Of a stretch of 60,087 nucleotides of DNA, positions 7,574 through 15,850 are shown one piece after another. Both the position numbers and the translations under genes were made by a program. The DNA is taken from NCBI GenBank assembly GCA_902801325.1, contig CADCHQ010000020.1:1-60087 (forward strand), written 5' to 3'. Source of the stretch: an uncultured Bacteroidales bacterium (lineage in GTDB: Bacteria; Bacteroidota; Bacteroidia; Bacteroidales; Bacteroidaceae). The stretch's first letter is position 1. Each line of letters begins with the position of its first letter. The notes below the pieces were generated by a model. That model saw nothing but the letters and a program-made list of their open reading frames with translations. It made no database searches and was not told the DNA's origin.

Positions 7574-8461
7574 ATGAAACGGATATTTGTAGCAAGTTTC
7601 GCAGTGCTCATGCTCACTGCCTGCGGAAATAAAGAGAAAGAGTACGATGCCACAGGTACTTTCGAGGCCACTGAGACCACTGTTTCGGCTGAAGAGAACG
7701 GGACACTGATGCGCTTCGACCTGTCGGAGGGCGACAATGTGGAACAGGGTAGGGAGGTGGCCCTTGTTGACACTACCCAGTTGTGGCTTAGACTCCAGCA
7801 ACTGATGGCCACGAAAGCGGTCTATCAAAGCCAGAAACCCGACACCGAGCGCCAGATAGCGGCCACACGCCAACAATTGGCCAAAGCACGACAAGAACAA
7901 CAAAGATACAAAGAACTTGTTGCCGATGGTGCCGCCCCATCGAAGATGCTTGACGACGCTACGAGTCAGGTGCAAGTGCTTCAACGCCAGTTGGATGCAC
8001 AACTCTCGACTCTACAGACTAATACTCGTTCGCTGGACAAACAGATGGAAGCCACCGAGGTGCAGGCTAACCAACTTCGCGACCAACTTCGCAAGTGTCA
8101 TGTCATATCGCCAGTTAGTGGTACAGTGCTGGAGACTTATGTCGAGCGTGGCGAGTTCGTGACCATTGGAAAACCGCTCTTCAAGGTGGGCGATATGCAG
8201 CGTATGTTCCTGCGGGCATATGTCACATCGTCTCAACTGCAAAGTGTTAAGGTTGGGCAGAAGGTGACTGTTATGGCCGACTATGGGCAAGTCAAGAAAC
8301 AGTACGAAGGCGTGGTGAGTTGGATATCGTCGCGCTCAGAGTTTACGCCCAAGACCATCTTGACAGATGACGAACGTGCTGATTTGGTCTATGCCGTGAA
8401 GATACGCGTCCAGAACGACGGGTTTGTGAAGATTGGGATGTATGGGGAGGTGAAGTTTTAG
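7574..8461 (+). CDS. HlyD/YbhG-type periplasmic adaptor lipoprotein
   Basis: The 295-residue membrane-fusion protein has a lipoprotein signal (SFAVLMLTACGN, Cys17). It has a split biotinyl-lipoyl domain (ATETTVSAEENGTLMRFDLSEGDNVEQG and HVISPVSGTVLETYVERGEFVTIGKPLF), a coiled-coil hairpin (residues about 90-185) and a beta-barrel domain. It would bridge the inner-membrane ABC permeases and the TolC-like channel. The neighbours on both sides are the cognate parts, as in the E. coli ybhGFSR cluster. Substrate unknown; YbhGFSR systems handle small cations or drugs. Confidence 0.88.
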   Translation: MKRIFVASFAVLMLTACGNKEKEYDATGTFEATETTVSAEENGTLMRFDLSEGDNVEQGREVALVDTTQLWLRLQQLMATKAVYQSQKPDTERQIAATRQQLAKARQEQQRYKELVADGAAPSKMLDDATSQVQVLQRQLDAQLSTLQTNTRSLDKQMEATEVQANQLRDQLRKCHVISPVSGTVLETYVERGEFVTIGKPLFKVGDMQRMFLRAYVTSSQLQSVKVGQKVTVMADYGQVKKQYEGVVSWISSRSEFTPKTILTDDERADLVYAVKIRVQNDGFVKIGMYGEVKF

Positions 8462-8465
8462 TTCA

Positions 8466-8524
8466 TAATTCTTGCTCCGATGCTCTACGCAAGCGTCATT
8501 GCTTCGCAGATGCCGAGCGCATAA
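8466..8524. repeat. Dispersed repeat (TAATTCTTGCTCCG...GCCGAGCGC), copy 1
   Basis: This 55-59 bp sequence fills the gap between the adaptor and ATPase genes. It recurs with only a few substitutions at 11202-11260, between the two permease genes of the same operon. It belongs to the family seen at 510-545 and, reversed, at about 43529-43573. Confidence 0.85.
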
Positions 8525-8527
8525 TAC

Positions 8528-10108
8528 ATGGTTATGAATGCTATAGAAGTTAAGAATGTCAGCAAGAGCTACGGCAAGGTGAAGGCACTCGACGAAGTGT
8601 CGTTCACTGTGCCGAAGGGTGAAGTGTTCGGCCTCATTGGTCCCGATGGAGCTGGTAAGACATCGATGTATCGTATCCTTTGCACCCTGCTGCTGGTCGA
8701 TAAAGGTGAGGCCAGTGTCGATGGGTTCGATGTGGTGAAGGGTATGCGGGAGATTCGTCGTCGGGTCGGATACATGCCTGGTCGTTTCTCTCTTTACCAG
8801 GACCTTACGGTGGAAGAGAACCTCCAGTTCTTTGCCAAACTCTTTGGGACTACGGTCGAAGCCGGGTACGATAGCATTCGAGCCATATACTCCCAGATAG
8901 AACCCTTCCGCAAACGCAAGGCTGGCGCCCTATCGGGAGGAATGAAACAGAAGCTTGCCCTCTCGTGCGCATTGATTCATCAGCCCAGTGTACTCTTCCT
9001 CGACGAACCCACCACGGGGGTTGACCCTGTGAGTCGTAAGGAACTGTGGGATATGCTTGAAACGCTAAGGGAACGCAATATCACGATTATGGCCTCTACT
9101 CCCTATCTTGATGAGGTTCGTCGCTGCGAGCGTGTAGCTTTCCTCGATCAAGGTCATCTGCGCGGAATCGGTACACCTGACGATATCCTCGACCAGTTTG
9201 CCGACGTATTCAATCCGCCGCCACTCTGTAGAAATGAAGAGTTAAGTAATCGGACGGACGTAATCGGACGCGAAGCTACGCTTGCTGTGCAAGAAGTCCT
9301 ACGCTTGGCTCGTCCAAGTATTAAGAATGAAGAATGCCCTGTCGGTCAGGCGCAACCCCATGCTCTACATGATAACGTCATTGAGGTCTCTTATTTGGTG
9401 AAAGCATTTGGGACGTTCCATGCTGTCGATGACATCTCGTTCAAAGTACGCAAGGGCGAAATATTCGGATTCCTTGGGGCTAACGGCGCAGGCAAGACCA
9501 CAGCCATGCACATGCTTACGGGGTTGAACCAACCTACGAGTGGCACAGGGCGCGTTGTGGGCTATGACATCAGTACCGAGCACGAACAAATCAAGAAGCA
9601 CATTGGCTATATGTCGCAGAAGTTCTCCCTCTACGAAGATCTCACAGTGGCCGAAAACATTCGTCTCTTTGCCGGCATCTACGGCATGAAGGATGAAGAG
9701 ATAAAGGTGAAGACAGAAGAACTGCTACGCCGACTGAAATTCGAAGAACATAAGGACGACCTCGTGTCGTCACTCCCACTAGGCTGGAAACAGAAACTGG
9801 CCTTCTCCGTAAGTATTTTCCATGAGCCTGGTATCGTGTTCTTGGACGAACCCACGGGAGGTGTAGACCCAGCCACACGACGCCAGTTCTGGGAACTCAT
9901 CTACGACGCGGCTCAACGTGGTATCACCGTTTTCGTAACGACTCACTATATGGACGAGGCAGAGTATTGCGACCGCATCTCCATCATGGTGGACGGTAAA
10001 ATTAAAGCCATAGGTACGCCCGACGAACTGAAGCGAACTTACGGTCAGAAGGATATGGATCATGTCTTCACCCTCTTAGCGCGTCAAGCGAAGCGGAGTA
10101 ACGAATAG
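8528..10108 (+). CDS. Double-ATPase ABC protein (YbhF-like) with repeat-derived linker
   Basis: This 526-residue protein has two nucleotide-binding domains. NBD1 (about 5-232) has Walker A GPDGAGKTS, signature LSGGMKQKL and Walker B VLFLDEPTTGVDP, but its H-loop reads ASTPYLDE, with His replaced. NBD2 (about 282-520) has GANGAGKTT, Walker B VFLDEPTGGVDP and an intact H-loop TTHYMDEA, but its signature is degenerate (LPLGWKQKL). It should power the two permeases downstream, with one competent and one degenerate ATP site. The linker (about 236-280, containing VIGREATLAVQE) is encoded by a dispersed repeat also found at 542-602. The start is ATG 8528, or 8534. The next gene begins 3 bp downstream. 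Confidence 0.9.
   Translation: MVMNAIEVKNVSKSYGKVKALDEVSFTVPKGEVFGLIGPDGAGKTSMYRILCTLLLVDKGEASVDGFDVVKGMREIRRRVGYMPGRFSLYQDLTVEENLQFFAKLFGTTVEAGYDSIRAIYSQIEPFRKRKAGALSGGMKQKLALSCALIHQPSVLFLDEPTTGVDPVSRKELWDMLETLRERNITIMASTPYLDEVRRCERVAFLDQGHLRGIGTPDDILDQFADVFNPPPLCRNEELSNRTDVIGREATLAVQEVLRLARPSIKNEECPVGQAQPHALHDNVIEVSYLVKAFGTFHAVDDISFKVRKGEIFGFLGANGAGKTTAMHMLTGLNQPTSGTGRVVGYDISTEHEQIKKHIGYMSQKFSLYEDLTVAENIRLFAGIYGMKDEEIKVKTEELLRRLKFEEHKDDLVSSLPLGWKQKLAFSVSIFHEPGIVFLDEPTGGVDPATRRQFWELIYDAAQRGITVFVTTHYMDEAEYCDRISIMVDGKIKAIGTPDELKRTYGQKDMDHVFTLLARQAKRSNE
9247..9307 (+). repeat. Dispersed repeat inserted in frame within the ABC ATPase gene
   Basis: These 61 bp match the reverse complement of 542-602 with about two differences and no gap. 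In the ABC gene they code for part of the interdomain linker. The following bases (to about 9350, ..attaagaatgaagaatgccc..) look like more intergenic-type repeat. The insertion kept the frame open. Confidence 0.9.
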
Positions 10109-10111
10109 CGT

Positions 10112-11170
10112 ATGAAACAATTTATATCATTTGTAATAAAGGAGGCTCGTCACATCCTGCGCGACGGGCGAACAATGCTCATTCTCTTTGGGATGCCGGT
10201 GGTGCTGATGCTGTTGTTTGGCTTTGCCATCTCTACCGATGTGCGTAATGTCCGAACCATTGTGGTCACGTCCAATATGGACCACCGCACAGGGTTATCC
10301 ATCGAGCGCCTTGCCGCTTCTGAGTACTTCACCCTTGTTTCTACTGTACCTTCGCCCGTTGAGGCTGAACGTATGATACGCCATCAAAAGGCTGATATGG
10401 CAGTAGTGTTTGGTCAGGACTATGCATCAGGGCGGGGAGGAGTGCAGTTCATCGTCGATGGGTGCGATCCCAACATGGCCCAGCAATGGACCACCTATGC
10501 TCAGCAGGTTATTGTAGGAGGTTTGCCTTCGATGATTAGCACTCGCCTGCTCTATAATCCGCAGATGCGTTCGGCCTACAACTTTGTGCCAGCTATCATG
10601 GGTATGCTGTTGATGCTTATCTGTGCCATGATGACCAGTATCTCCATAGTCCGTGAAAAAGAGCGTGGCACGATGGAAGTCCTGCTTGTTTCACCCGTCC
10701 GTCCACTCTTGGTAATTGTTGCCAAGGCAGTGCCCTATCTCGTTCTTGCCTTTGTGATACTGGCGTCAATATTGCTCATGTCTCGCTTTGTTCTCGATGT
10801 TCCACTCGAAGGTTCCATCCTGTCCATCATCCTTGTCAGTGGCATCTACATTCTCTTGGCCCTGTCGCTCGGTTTACTCATCTCCAATGTTGCCCAGAGT
10901 CAACTTGTGGCCTTGCTCATGTCGGCAATGGTGCTCTTGATGCCTATCGTTATGCTCTCAGGCATGCTCTTCCCCGTTGAGTCCATGCCCACGCCTTTGC
11001 AATGGCTCTCCGCCATCGTTCCACCTCGCTACTATATTCAGGCCATGCGTAAACTTATGATTATGGGTGTGGGCATACGTGAAGTCAGTCGTGAGGTCGC
11101 CATTCTCTCCGCTATGACAGTCTTCCTCCTCACCGTTGCTCTTGCAAAGTTTAAGAATAGATGGGAATAA
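10112..11170 (+). CDS. ABC-2 type permease (YbhS-like)
   Basis: The 352-residue inner-membrane protein has one N-terminal helix (MLILFGMPVVLMLLFGFAIS), a periplasmic domain (about 45-165) and five C-terminal helices. The ABC-2 signature region is REKERGTMEVLLVSPVRPLLVIVAKAVPYLV. It pairs with the second permease 112 bp downstream and the double ATPase upstream, which ends 3 bp before this ATG. Role: transmembrane part of the YbhGFSR-type exporter. Confidence 0.88.
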   Translation: MKQFISFVIKEARHILRDGRTMLILFGMPVVLMLLFGFAISTDVRNVRTIVVTSNMDHRTGLSIERLAASEYFTLVSTVPSPVEAERMIRHQKADMAVVFGQDYASGRGGVQFIVDGCDPNMAQQWTTYAQQVIVGGLPSMISTRLLYNPQMRSAYNFVPAIMGMLLMLICAMMTSISIVREKERGTMEVLLVSPVRPLLVIVAKAVPYLVLAFVILASILLMSRFVLDVPLEGSILSIILVSGIYILLALSLGLLISNVAQSQLVALLMSAMVLLMPIVMLSGMLFPVESMPTPLQWLSAIVPPRYYIQAMRKLMIMGVGIREVSREVAILSAMTVFLLTVALAKFKNRWE

Positions 11171-11201
11171 GACCCTATAGCGCTAATGACAATTGAAATC
11201 G

Positions 11202-11260
11202 TAATTCTTGCTCCGCTGCTCTACGCAAGCGTCACTGCTTCGCAGATGCCGAGCGCGTAA
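11202..11260. repeat. Dispersed repeat (TAATTCTTGCTCCG...GCCGAGCGC), copy 2
   Basis: Near-identical to 8466-8524. It separates the two permease genes within one operon without a visible terminator. Confidence 0.85.
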
Positions 11261-11282
11261 TTTCTAATTCGTAACTAATAAA

Positions 11283-12338
11283 ATGCTTAAGCATTTAATA
11301 ATTAAAGAGTACCTCCAGATACGGCGCAATTCGTTCCTGCCCCGACTCATCGTCATGTTCCCCATCATGATTATGTGTATTATGCCTTGGGTTATGAACC
11401 AGGAAGTCAAGAACATCCGTGTAGTTGTGGTTGATACTGACCATACCCCGTCGAGCCAGCGACTCGTCCATCAGGTTGAGGCCAGTCGTTACTTCATCTT
11501 TCAGGGTCAGGCCCCATCTTATCGCGAGGCGATGCGACAGATTGAACACAGCCAAGCTGACGTCATTCTAGAGGTACACGACGGTCAAGTCCTTATTGCC
11601 GCCAATGCTGTCAACGGAACCAAGGGAGCTATGGGTTCTGCCTATCTCAGTCAGATAGTAATGAATTCAAAGTCCTCTGAGCAATCTATGAGTTCTGTGG
11701 CCTCTGCGTCCTCAGTGCTAACATTATATAACAAAGAACAAAGCTACAAGCGCTTCATGATACCCGCCTTGTTGGCCATCGTCGTCATGCTCATGTGTGG
11801 GTTCCTTCCAGCCCTGAACATTGTTAGCGAGAAGGAAAGCGGTACCATCGAGCAGATGAACGTCACTCCCGTTTCCAAGTTCTCCTTCATCTTCGCCAAA
11901 CTTATCCCATATTGGCTCATAGCCCTCTTTGTCATCAGTGTATGTCTCCTGCTTTCATGGCTCATCTACGGGATCACCTGTCAGGGACCACTTCTACTAG
12001 TCTATCTGCTGGCTATGCTTCTCGCCCTGTTCTTCTCCTCCTTCGGGCTCATCATATCCAACTACAGCGAAACCCTTCAGCAAGCCATCTTTGTCATGTG
12101 GTTCTTCGTTGTCTGTCTCCTCTTGCTGAGTGGCTTGTTCACACCTGTCCGCTCCATGCCCGACTGGTCGTACCTTACCACTTACGTCAATCCCATGCAC
12201 TACTTCATCGATGCCATCCGCACGGTCTTCCTCCGTGGAGGTGGTATTTCCTCTATTGCTCATCAAGTCGTAGCTCTCGCCCTCATTGGCCTGACCATGT
12301 CCGTTTGGGCCGTCCAAAGTTATAAGAAGAACAATTGA
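11283..12338 (+). CDS. ABC-2 type permease (YbhR-like)
   Basis: This 351-residue homologue of the preceding permease has the same layout: an N-terminal helix, a periplasmic domain, five C-terminal helices and the signature SEKESGTIEQMNVTPVSKFSFIFAKLIPYWL. Heterodimeric YbhR/YbhS-like permeases are the known arrangement, and the tandem genes support that here. It is the last gene of the operon and is followed by a hairpin terminator. Confidence 0.88.
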   Translation: MLKHLIIKEYLQIRRNSFLPRLIVMFPIMIMCIMPWVMNQEVKNIRVVVVDTDHTPSSQRLVHQVEASRYFIFQGQAPSYREAMRQIEHSQADVILEVHDGQVLIAANAVNGTKGAMGSAYLSQIVMNSKSSEQSMSSVASASSVLTLYNKEQSYKRFMIPALLAIVVMLMCGFLPALNIVSEKESGTIEQMNVTPVSKFSFIFAKLIPYWLIALFVISVCLLLSWLIYGITCQGPLLLVYLLAMLLALFFSSFGLIISNYSETLQQAIFVMWFFVVCLLLLSGLFTPVRSMPDWSYLTTYVNPMHYFIDAIRTVFLRGGGISSIAHQVVALALIGLTMSVWAVQSYKKNN

Positions 12339-12387
12339 GTGGACTGCAGCCATTATCCTTAGTTCGCTACACAGGACACAGAAAGAA

Positions 12388-12420
12388 CCGAGAAACCCAT
12401 AGGATTCTCGGCTCTCTTTA
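12388..12420 (+). terminator. Terminator of the export operon
   Basis: CCGAGAA, a short interior with CC/GG pairing, TTCTCGG, then CTCTCTTTA. It is the same type of stem as the terminator at 53119. Confidence 0.7.
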
Positions 12421-12485
12421 TGCTTAATAGCCAGCAATCTGCGCTAACTATTAACTATTATCTTAATCTTTCTACTGTCGTTGCC

Positions 12486-14846
12486 TTAGATTTTCACCTT
12501 CACTTCCTTACCATTGTAGTTCACGGTCTTCACGGCTTGCGTGCCAGCGAGACGGACGCGGAAGGTGCGCTCCCCGAGCATGCCGGGGAACTGGCCCTGA
12601 CGGCGGGCGATGGTGAGTTCGCCCTTCTTGTCGTTCCACTTCATGGGGATGGTGGTATAGATGCCTTGCTCGTAACGGTAGGAGTCGCCTTCGTCCTCAT
12701 AGAGCGTGAACTGACCATCGGCACCAGGATAAACGACGATGTCGAGTGCATCCCACTTGTGTTCGGAGGCGTACTGCATGACGGGGGCTAGAGGCAAGAT
12801 GGCGCCAGAGCGAACCATCATGGGTGCCTGAGCGAGCGGGGTGGGGATGGTGACTTCCTGACCGCCCTGATAGCGCTGTTCGGTGTAGAAGTCATACCAG
12901 TCGGCGCCCTGTGGCAGGTACTTTGTGGCCTTTGCCTCCTTACGGAAATCGACTTGTCCCTCCATGCGAGTGTCTTCGTTGGTGAACTGCGGACGAGTGA
13001 TGGGCAGGGCCAGCAGGGAACGACCGAAGAGGAACTCGTCGGTGAGGTCCCATGTACGACGGTCATTGGGGAAGTCATAGACGAGGGCACGCATGTAACT
13101 CTCTCCGTCGTGGGTTACGCCCCATGCCGTGCTGTAGATGTAGGGCAGGAGACGATAGCGCAGGCGGATGGTCTGTTCGATGGCGTCGAACGCGGGTTCG
13201 CCTTTCTTTCCAAACTGATAGATCTCGCGAGGAGCATCAGCACCATGACTGCGGAAGACGGGGCAGAAGAGGCCGAACTGCATCCAACGGACATAGAGTT
13301 CCTGATAGTTGGGGTTGTGGGGTGCATTATTGCCTCCATAGCGACCGCAGAAGAAGCCTCCGATGTCGGTGTTGACATTGGGACAGCCCGTCATGGTGTA
13401 GTTGAGGCAGAGGGGTATCTGCTTGCGTAAGACATCCCACGAGGAGGTGACGTCGCCACTCCACAGGCCTGCTCCATAGCGCTGTTGACCTGCAAAGGCA
13501 GAACGTGTCATGATGAACACGCGCTTGTCCTTGTTGATGCTGCGTTGGTTTTCGTAAACGCCACTCACTGAGGCGAGTGGGAACGCATTGCGATGAGAGC
13601 GATAGGTGCCCTGGGCAGGGATGCCAAGCGAGGGAGACGCACCGACGGGATGATCATAGTCCGCCTCCTTTGCATCGAACTGGTCGGGATCGGTGCTGTC
13701 CATCCACCAAGCATCGATGCCATAGTCATGTAGGCGACGGAGATGCTTCCAATAGATGTTGCGAGCCTCCTGACTGTAGGGGTCATAGACGCGCACCCCG
13801 CTGGGGTATTCACGCTTGGGAGGCCATATGCCACTGCCACTCTGGGGCCATGTCTCGAAGTCGAAGAGCAAGCCCTTCTCATCGAGTTCCTTGTATTGGT
13901 GCGTCATGGGACCGAAACTGGCCCAGATACTAATCATGAGGTGGGCATTCTGCTCGTGGACACGATCCACCATGCGTTTGCCGTCGGCAAATTCCTCGTT
14001 GAGGAAGTCCATCGCATTCCACAGGTAGTTCGAACCCCAGTACTGCCAGTCCTGAATGATGCCGTCGAGGGGCACACCGTTCTTACGATGCCAGTCAACG
14101 ACGCTTAGGAGTTCGCGACTCGACTTGTAGCGTTCGCGGCACTGCCAATAGCCGAAGGTCCACAGTGGGAACATAGGCACTTGGCCTGAGAGTTGGCGCA
14201 TGAGGCGATTGACGCCGTCGGCCGAACGACCATACATGAAGTAGTAGTCGAGGCGGTCGCCCGTTTCAGGACTGAAAGTCATTCCATCGGCATTATCACG
14301 GAAACTTGCACGGGAGTAGTTGTCCCAGTAAATGCCCCAGCCCTTTAGTGACTGGACGACGAACTGATAGTCCTCCATGTTGGATTGCTCCATCCTTCTG
14401 TGTTCAGTGCCACGTATGTTCAACTTTCCATCCTGCATGGCCCCCAGTCCGTAAATGGGTTCGTCCTTGTCCAGCGTATAGGTTTGGGCGAGGCGAGGGG
14501 AAAGGGCGGTTTGCTTCTCCTTCAGCAGGTTCTGACCTTTGGAGAGGAACTGCACCTGTCCGTCATCCTTGCTAATGACTACCGTGAGTGCCGAACTGGT
14601 GAGGGAAACTTGCTTGGGAGTATCCTTCACGCTCAGTTTCACATTTGCGTCAGGTTGCATCGTTACGACCAGACTCTTCTGTCCCTCCTTGTCCAAGGCC
14701 GAGCCATGCTGTATGCGCACGATGTCGGGCGAGAAGAAAGTGACGCGAGTTTCAGCACCATTGGTGCGTACGGCGATGGGTTTTGTCTCTGCTCTTGCGG
14801 TCAATGTTAGGCCGGCGAGCATCAGTAAGCAGATGATTCGTTTCAT
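12486..14846 (-). CDS. Secreted glycoside hydrolase family 31
   Basis: A 786-residue enzyme with a signal peptide (MKRIICLLMLAGLTLTARA), an N-terminal beta-sandwich, a (beta/alpha)8 GH31 barrel from about 225 to 560, and C-terminal sandwich domains of DUF5110 type. The nucleophile is Asp383 (AWWMDSTDPDQ) and the acid/base is Asp465 (GLWSGDVTSSW). GH31 members include alpha-glucosidases, alpha-xylosidases and alpha-galactosidases. The WWMDSTDPD form resembles xylosidase/galactosidase-like Bacteroidota enzymes, but the substrate is inference. It lies 6 bp downstream of the BadF-type kinase and is probably co-transcribed. Confidence 0.88.
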   Translation of the reverse strand: MKRIICLLMLAGLTLTARAETKPIAVRTNGAETRVTFFSPDIVRIQHGSALDKEGQKSLVVTMQPDANVKLSVKDTPKQVSLTSSALTVVISKDDGQVQFLSKGQNLLKEKQTALSPRLAQTYTLDKDEPIYGLGAMQDGKLNIRGTEHRRMEQSNMEDYQFVVQSLKGWGIYWDNYSRASFRDNADGMTFSPETGDRLDYYFMYGRSADGVNRLMRQLSGQVPMFPLWTFGYWQCRERYKSSRELLSVVDWHRKNGVPLDGIIQDWQYWGSNYLWNAMDFLNEEFADGKRMVDRVHEQNAHLMISIWASFGPMTHQYKELDEKGLLFDFETWPQSGSGIWPPKREYPSGVRVYDPYSQEARNIYWKHLRRLHDYGIDAWWMDSTDPDQFDAKEADYDHPVGASPSLGIPAQGTYRSHRNAFPLASVSGVYENQRSINKDKRVFIMTRSAFAGQQRYGAGLWSGDVTSSWDVLRKQIPLCLNYTMTGCPNVNTDIGGFFCGRYGGNNAPHNPNYQELYVRWMQFGLFCPVFRSHGADAPREIYQFGKKGEPAFDAIEQTIRLRYRLLPYIYSTAWGVTHDGESYMRALVYDFPNDRRTWDLTDEFLFGRSLLALPITRPQFTNEDTRMEGQVDFRKEAKATKYLPQGADWYDFYTEQRYQGGQEVTIPTPLAQAPMMVRSGAILPLAPVMQYASEHKWDALDIVVYPGADGQFTLYEDEGDSYRYEQGIYTTIPMKWNDKKGELTIARRQGQFPGMLGERTFRVRLAGTQAVKTVNYNGKEVKVKI

Positions 14847-14852
14847 ATGGGA

Positions 14853-15749
14853 TTAGTGTTTAAATGATGTCAAATATTCGACCATACCGTCGATGGGGCG
14901 TTTTATGATGCGTCCCAGCGTCATCCCTTCGAGGCGAAGGGCTTCGCGCAGTTCATCGGCGTAGGAATAGGCGATGCCTCCCACGAAAGATACGGGAAGG
15001 TCGGGACGATGGTATTGGGCCACATTGCGATGGAGGAAACGGCGCAGTTCGTCGATGAGGAACGAGCGTATCTCTGCCTCCTCGCGATGCCGCCCAAGGA
15101 AGGGCACGAGAGAGGCCAGGAAACGGTTGGGAAGCGGCTGGCGATACACCTTGTCGATGATGTCTGCGCGCGTGAGGCCCGTCTCTTCCTCGAAGGCCTG
15201 GCACAGGGCAGGGGAGAACTGCGACTTGAGCACGTTGCCCACTAACAGTCGCCCCAGGACGGCCCCACTGCCTTCGTCGCCAAGAATCCATCCGAGTGGC
15301 GACACATTCTCTACTATGCACTTGCCGTCATACAGACAAGAGTTAGAACCCGTACCAAGGATGCAGGCTATGCCTTCCTCACTGCCGCACAGGGCATGAG
15401 CAGCACCCAGCAGGTCGCTTTCGACATGTATCTCTGCCTGAGGGAACTGCCTTTCGAGCACACGCTTCACCACATCGGAGTAAGGAGGGATGCAACCGGC
15501 ACCGTAGAAGAAGATCTCAAGACTCACCCCTGCCCCCTCTCTGTTAGCGAGGGGCGTATTTACTTTTCCAGAATCAATGGGGAGCATTCCCTCACCTTTA
15601 GAAAGGGATAGGGGGAGGTTCTTCTCTATTTCCTCCTCACTATCGCGAACGGGATTGATGCCAAGAGTTTCGAACTCCTGGCGCTGGTCGCCGTCGATGT
15701 ATACCCATGAAGTCTTGGTACTGCCACTGTCGGCAATTAGGTATGTCAT
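14853..15749 (-). CDS. BadF/BadG-type ATPase, GlcNAc-kinase-like, with repeat insertion
   Basis: The 298-residue ASKHA-fold protein carries the phosphate-1 motif at its N-terminus (LIADSGSTKTSWV), a second phosphate loop (CILGTGSNSCLYDG) and an adenosine motif (FVGGIAYSYADELREAL). Family members phosphorylate N-acetylglucosamine-like sugars or are uncharacterised. Between EEEIEKN and IFFYGAGC about 35 residues (LPLSLSKGEG ... LANREGAGVS) have no counterpart in the family as I know it. They are encoded by a CT/GA-rich repeat (15519-15622). Co-transcription with GH31 suggests handling of a released sugar. A weak box, TATCTTCG, lies upstream on the minus strand. Confidence 0.8.
   Translation of the reverse strand: MTYLIADSGSTKTSWVYIDGDQRQEFETLGINPVRDSEEEIEKNLPLSLSKGEGMLPIDSGKVNTPLANREGAGVSLEIFFYGAGCIPPYSDVVKRVLERQFPQAEIHVESDLLGAAHALCGSEEGIACILGTGSNSCLYDGKCIVENVSPLGWILGDEGSGAVLGRLLVGNVLKSQFSPALCQAFEEETGLTRADIIDKVYRQPLPNRFLASLVPFLGRHREEAEIRSFLIDELRRFLHRNVAQYHRPDLPVSFVGGIAYSYADELREALRLEGMTLGRIIKRPIDGMVEYLTSFKH
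15519..15622 (-). repeat. CT/GA-rich repeat in frame inside the BadF-type gene
   Basis: Read on the minus strand: CCTCCCCCTATCCC, TTTCTAAAGGTGAGGG and later GCGAGGGGC-like units, resembling the intergenic CCTCCCC-TTCGGGG-GAGG family at 23.7-23.9 and 53.2 kb. Confidence 0.7.
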
Positions 15750-15821
15750 TGGCTTTTAAGGTTTGTGATGCGAAGATACAAAACAATTTATAATTCGCAA
15801 TGCAGATTTAATAATATTTCG

Positions 15822-15829
15822 TACTTTTG
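15822..15829 (+). promoter_or_regulatory. -7 box (TACTTTTG) of the GH29 gene
   Basis: It matches TAnnTTTG and lies 21 nt before the ATG at 15851. Confidence 0.55.
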
Positions 15830-15850
15830 TCAAAGAAAAGTCTATGAGAT

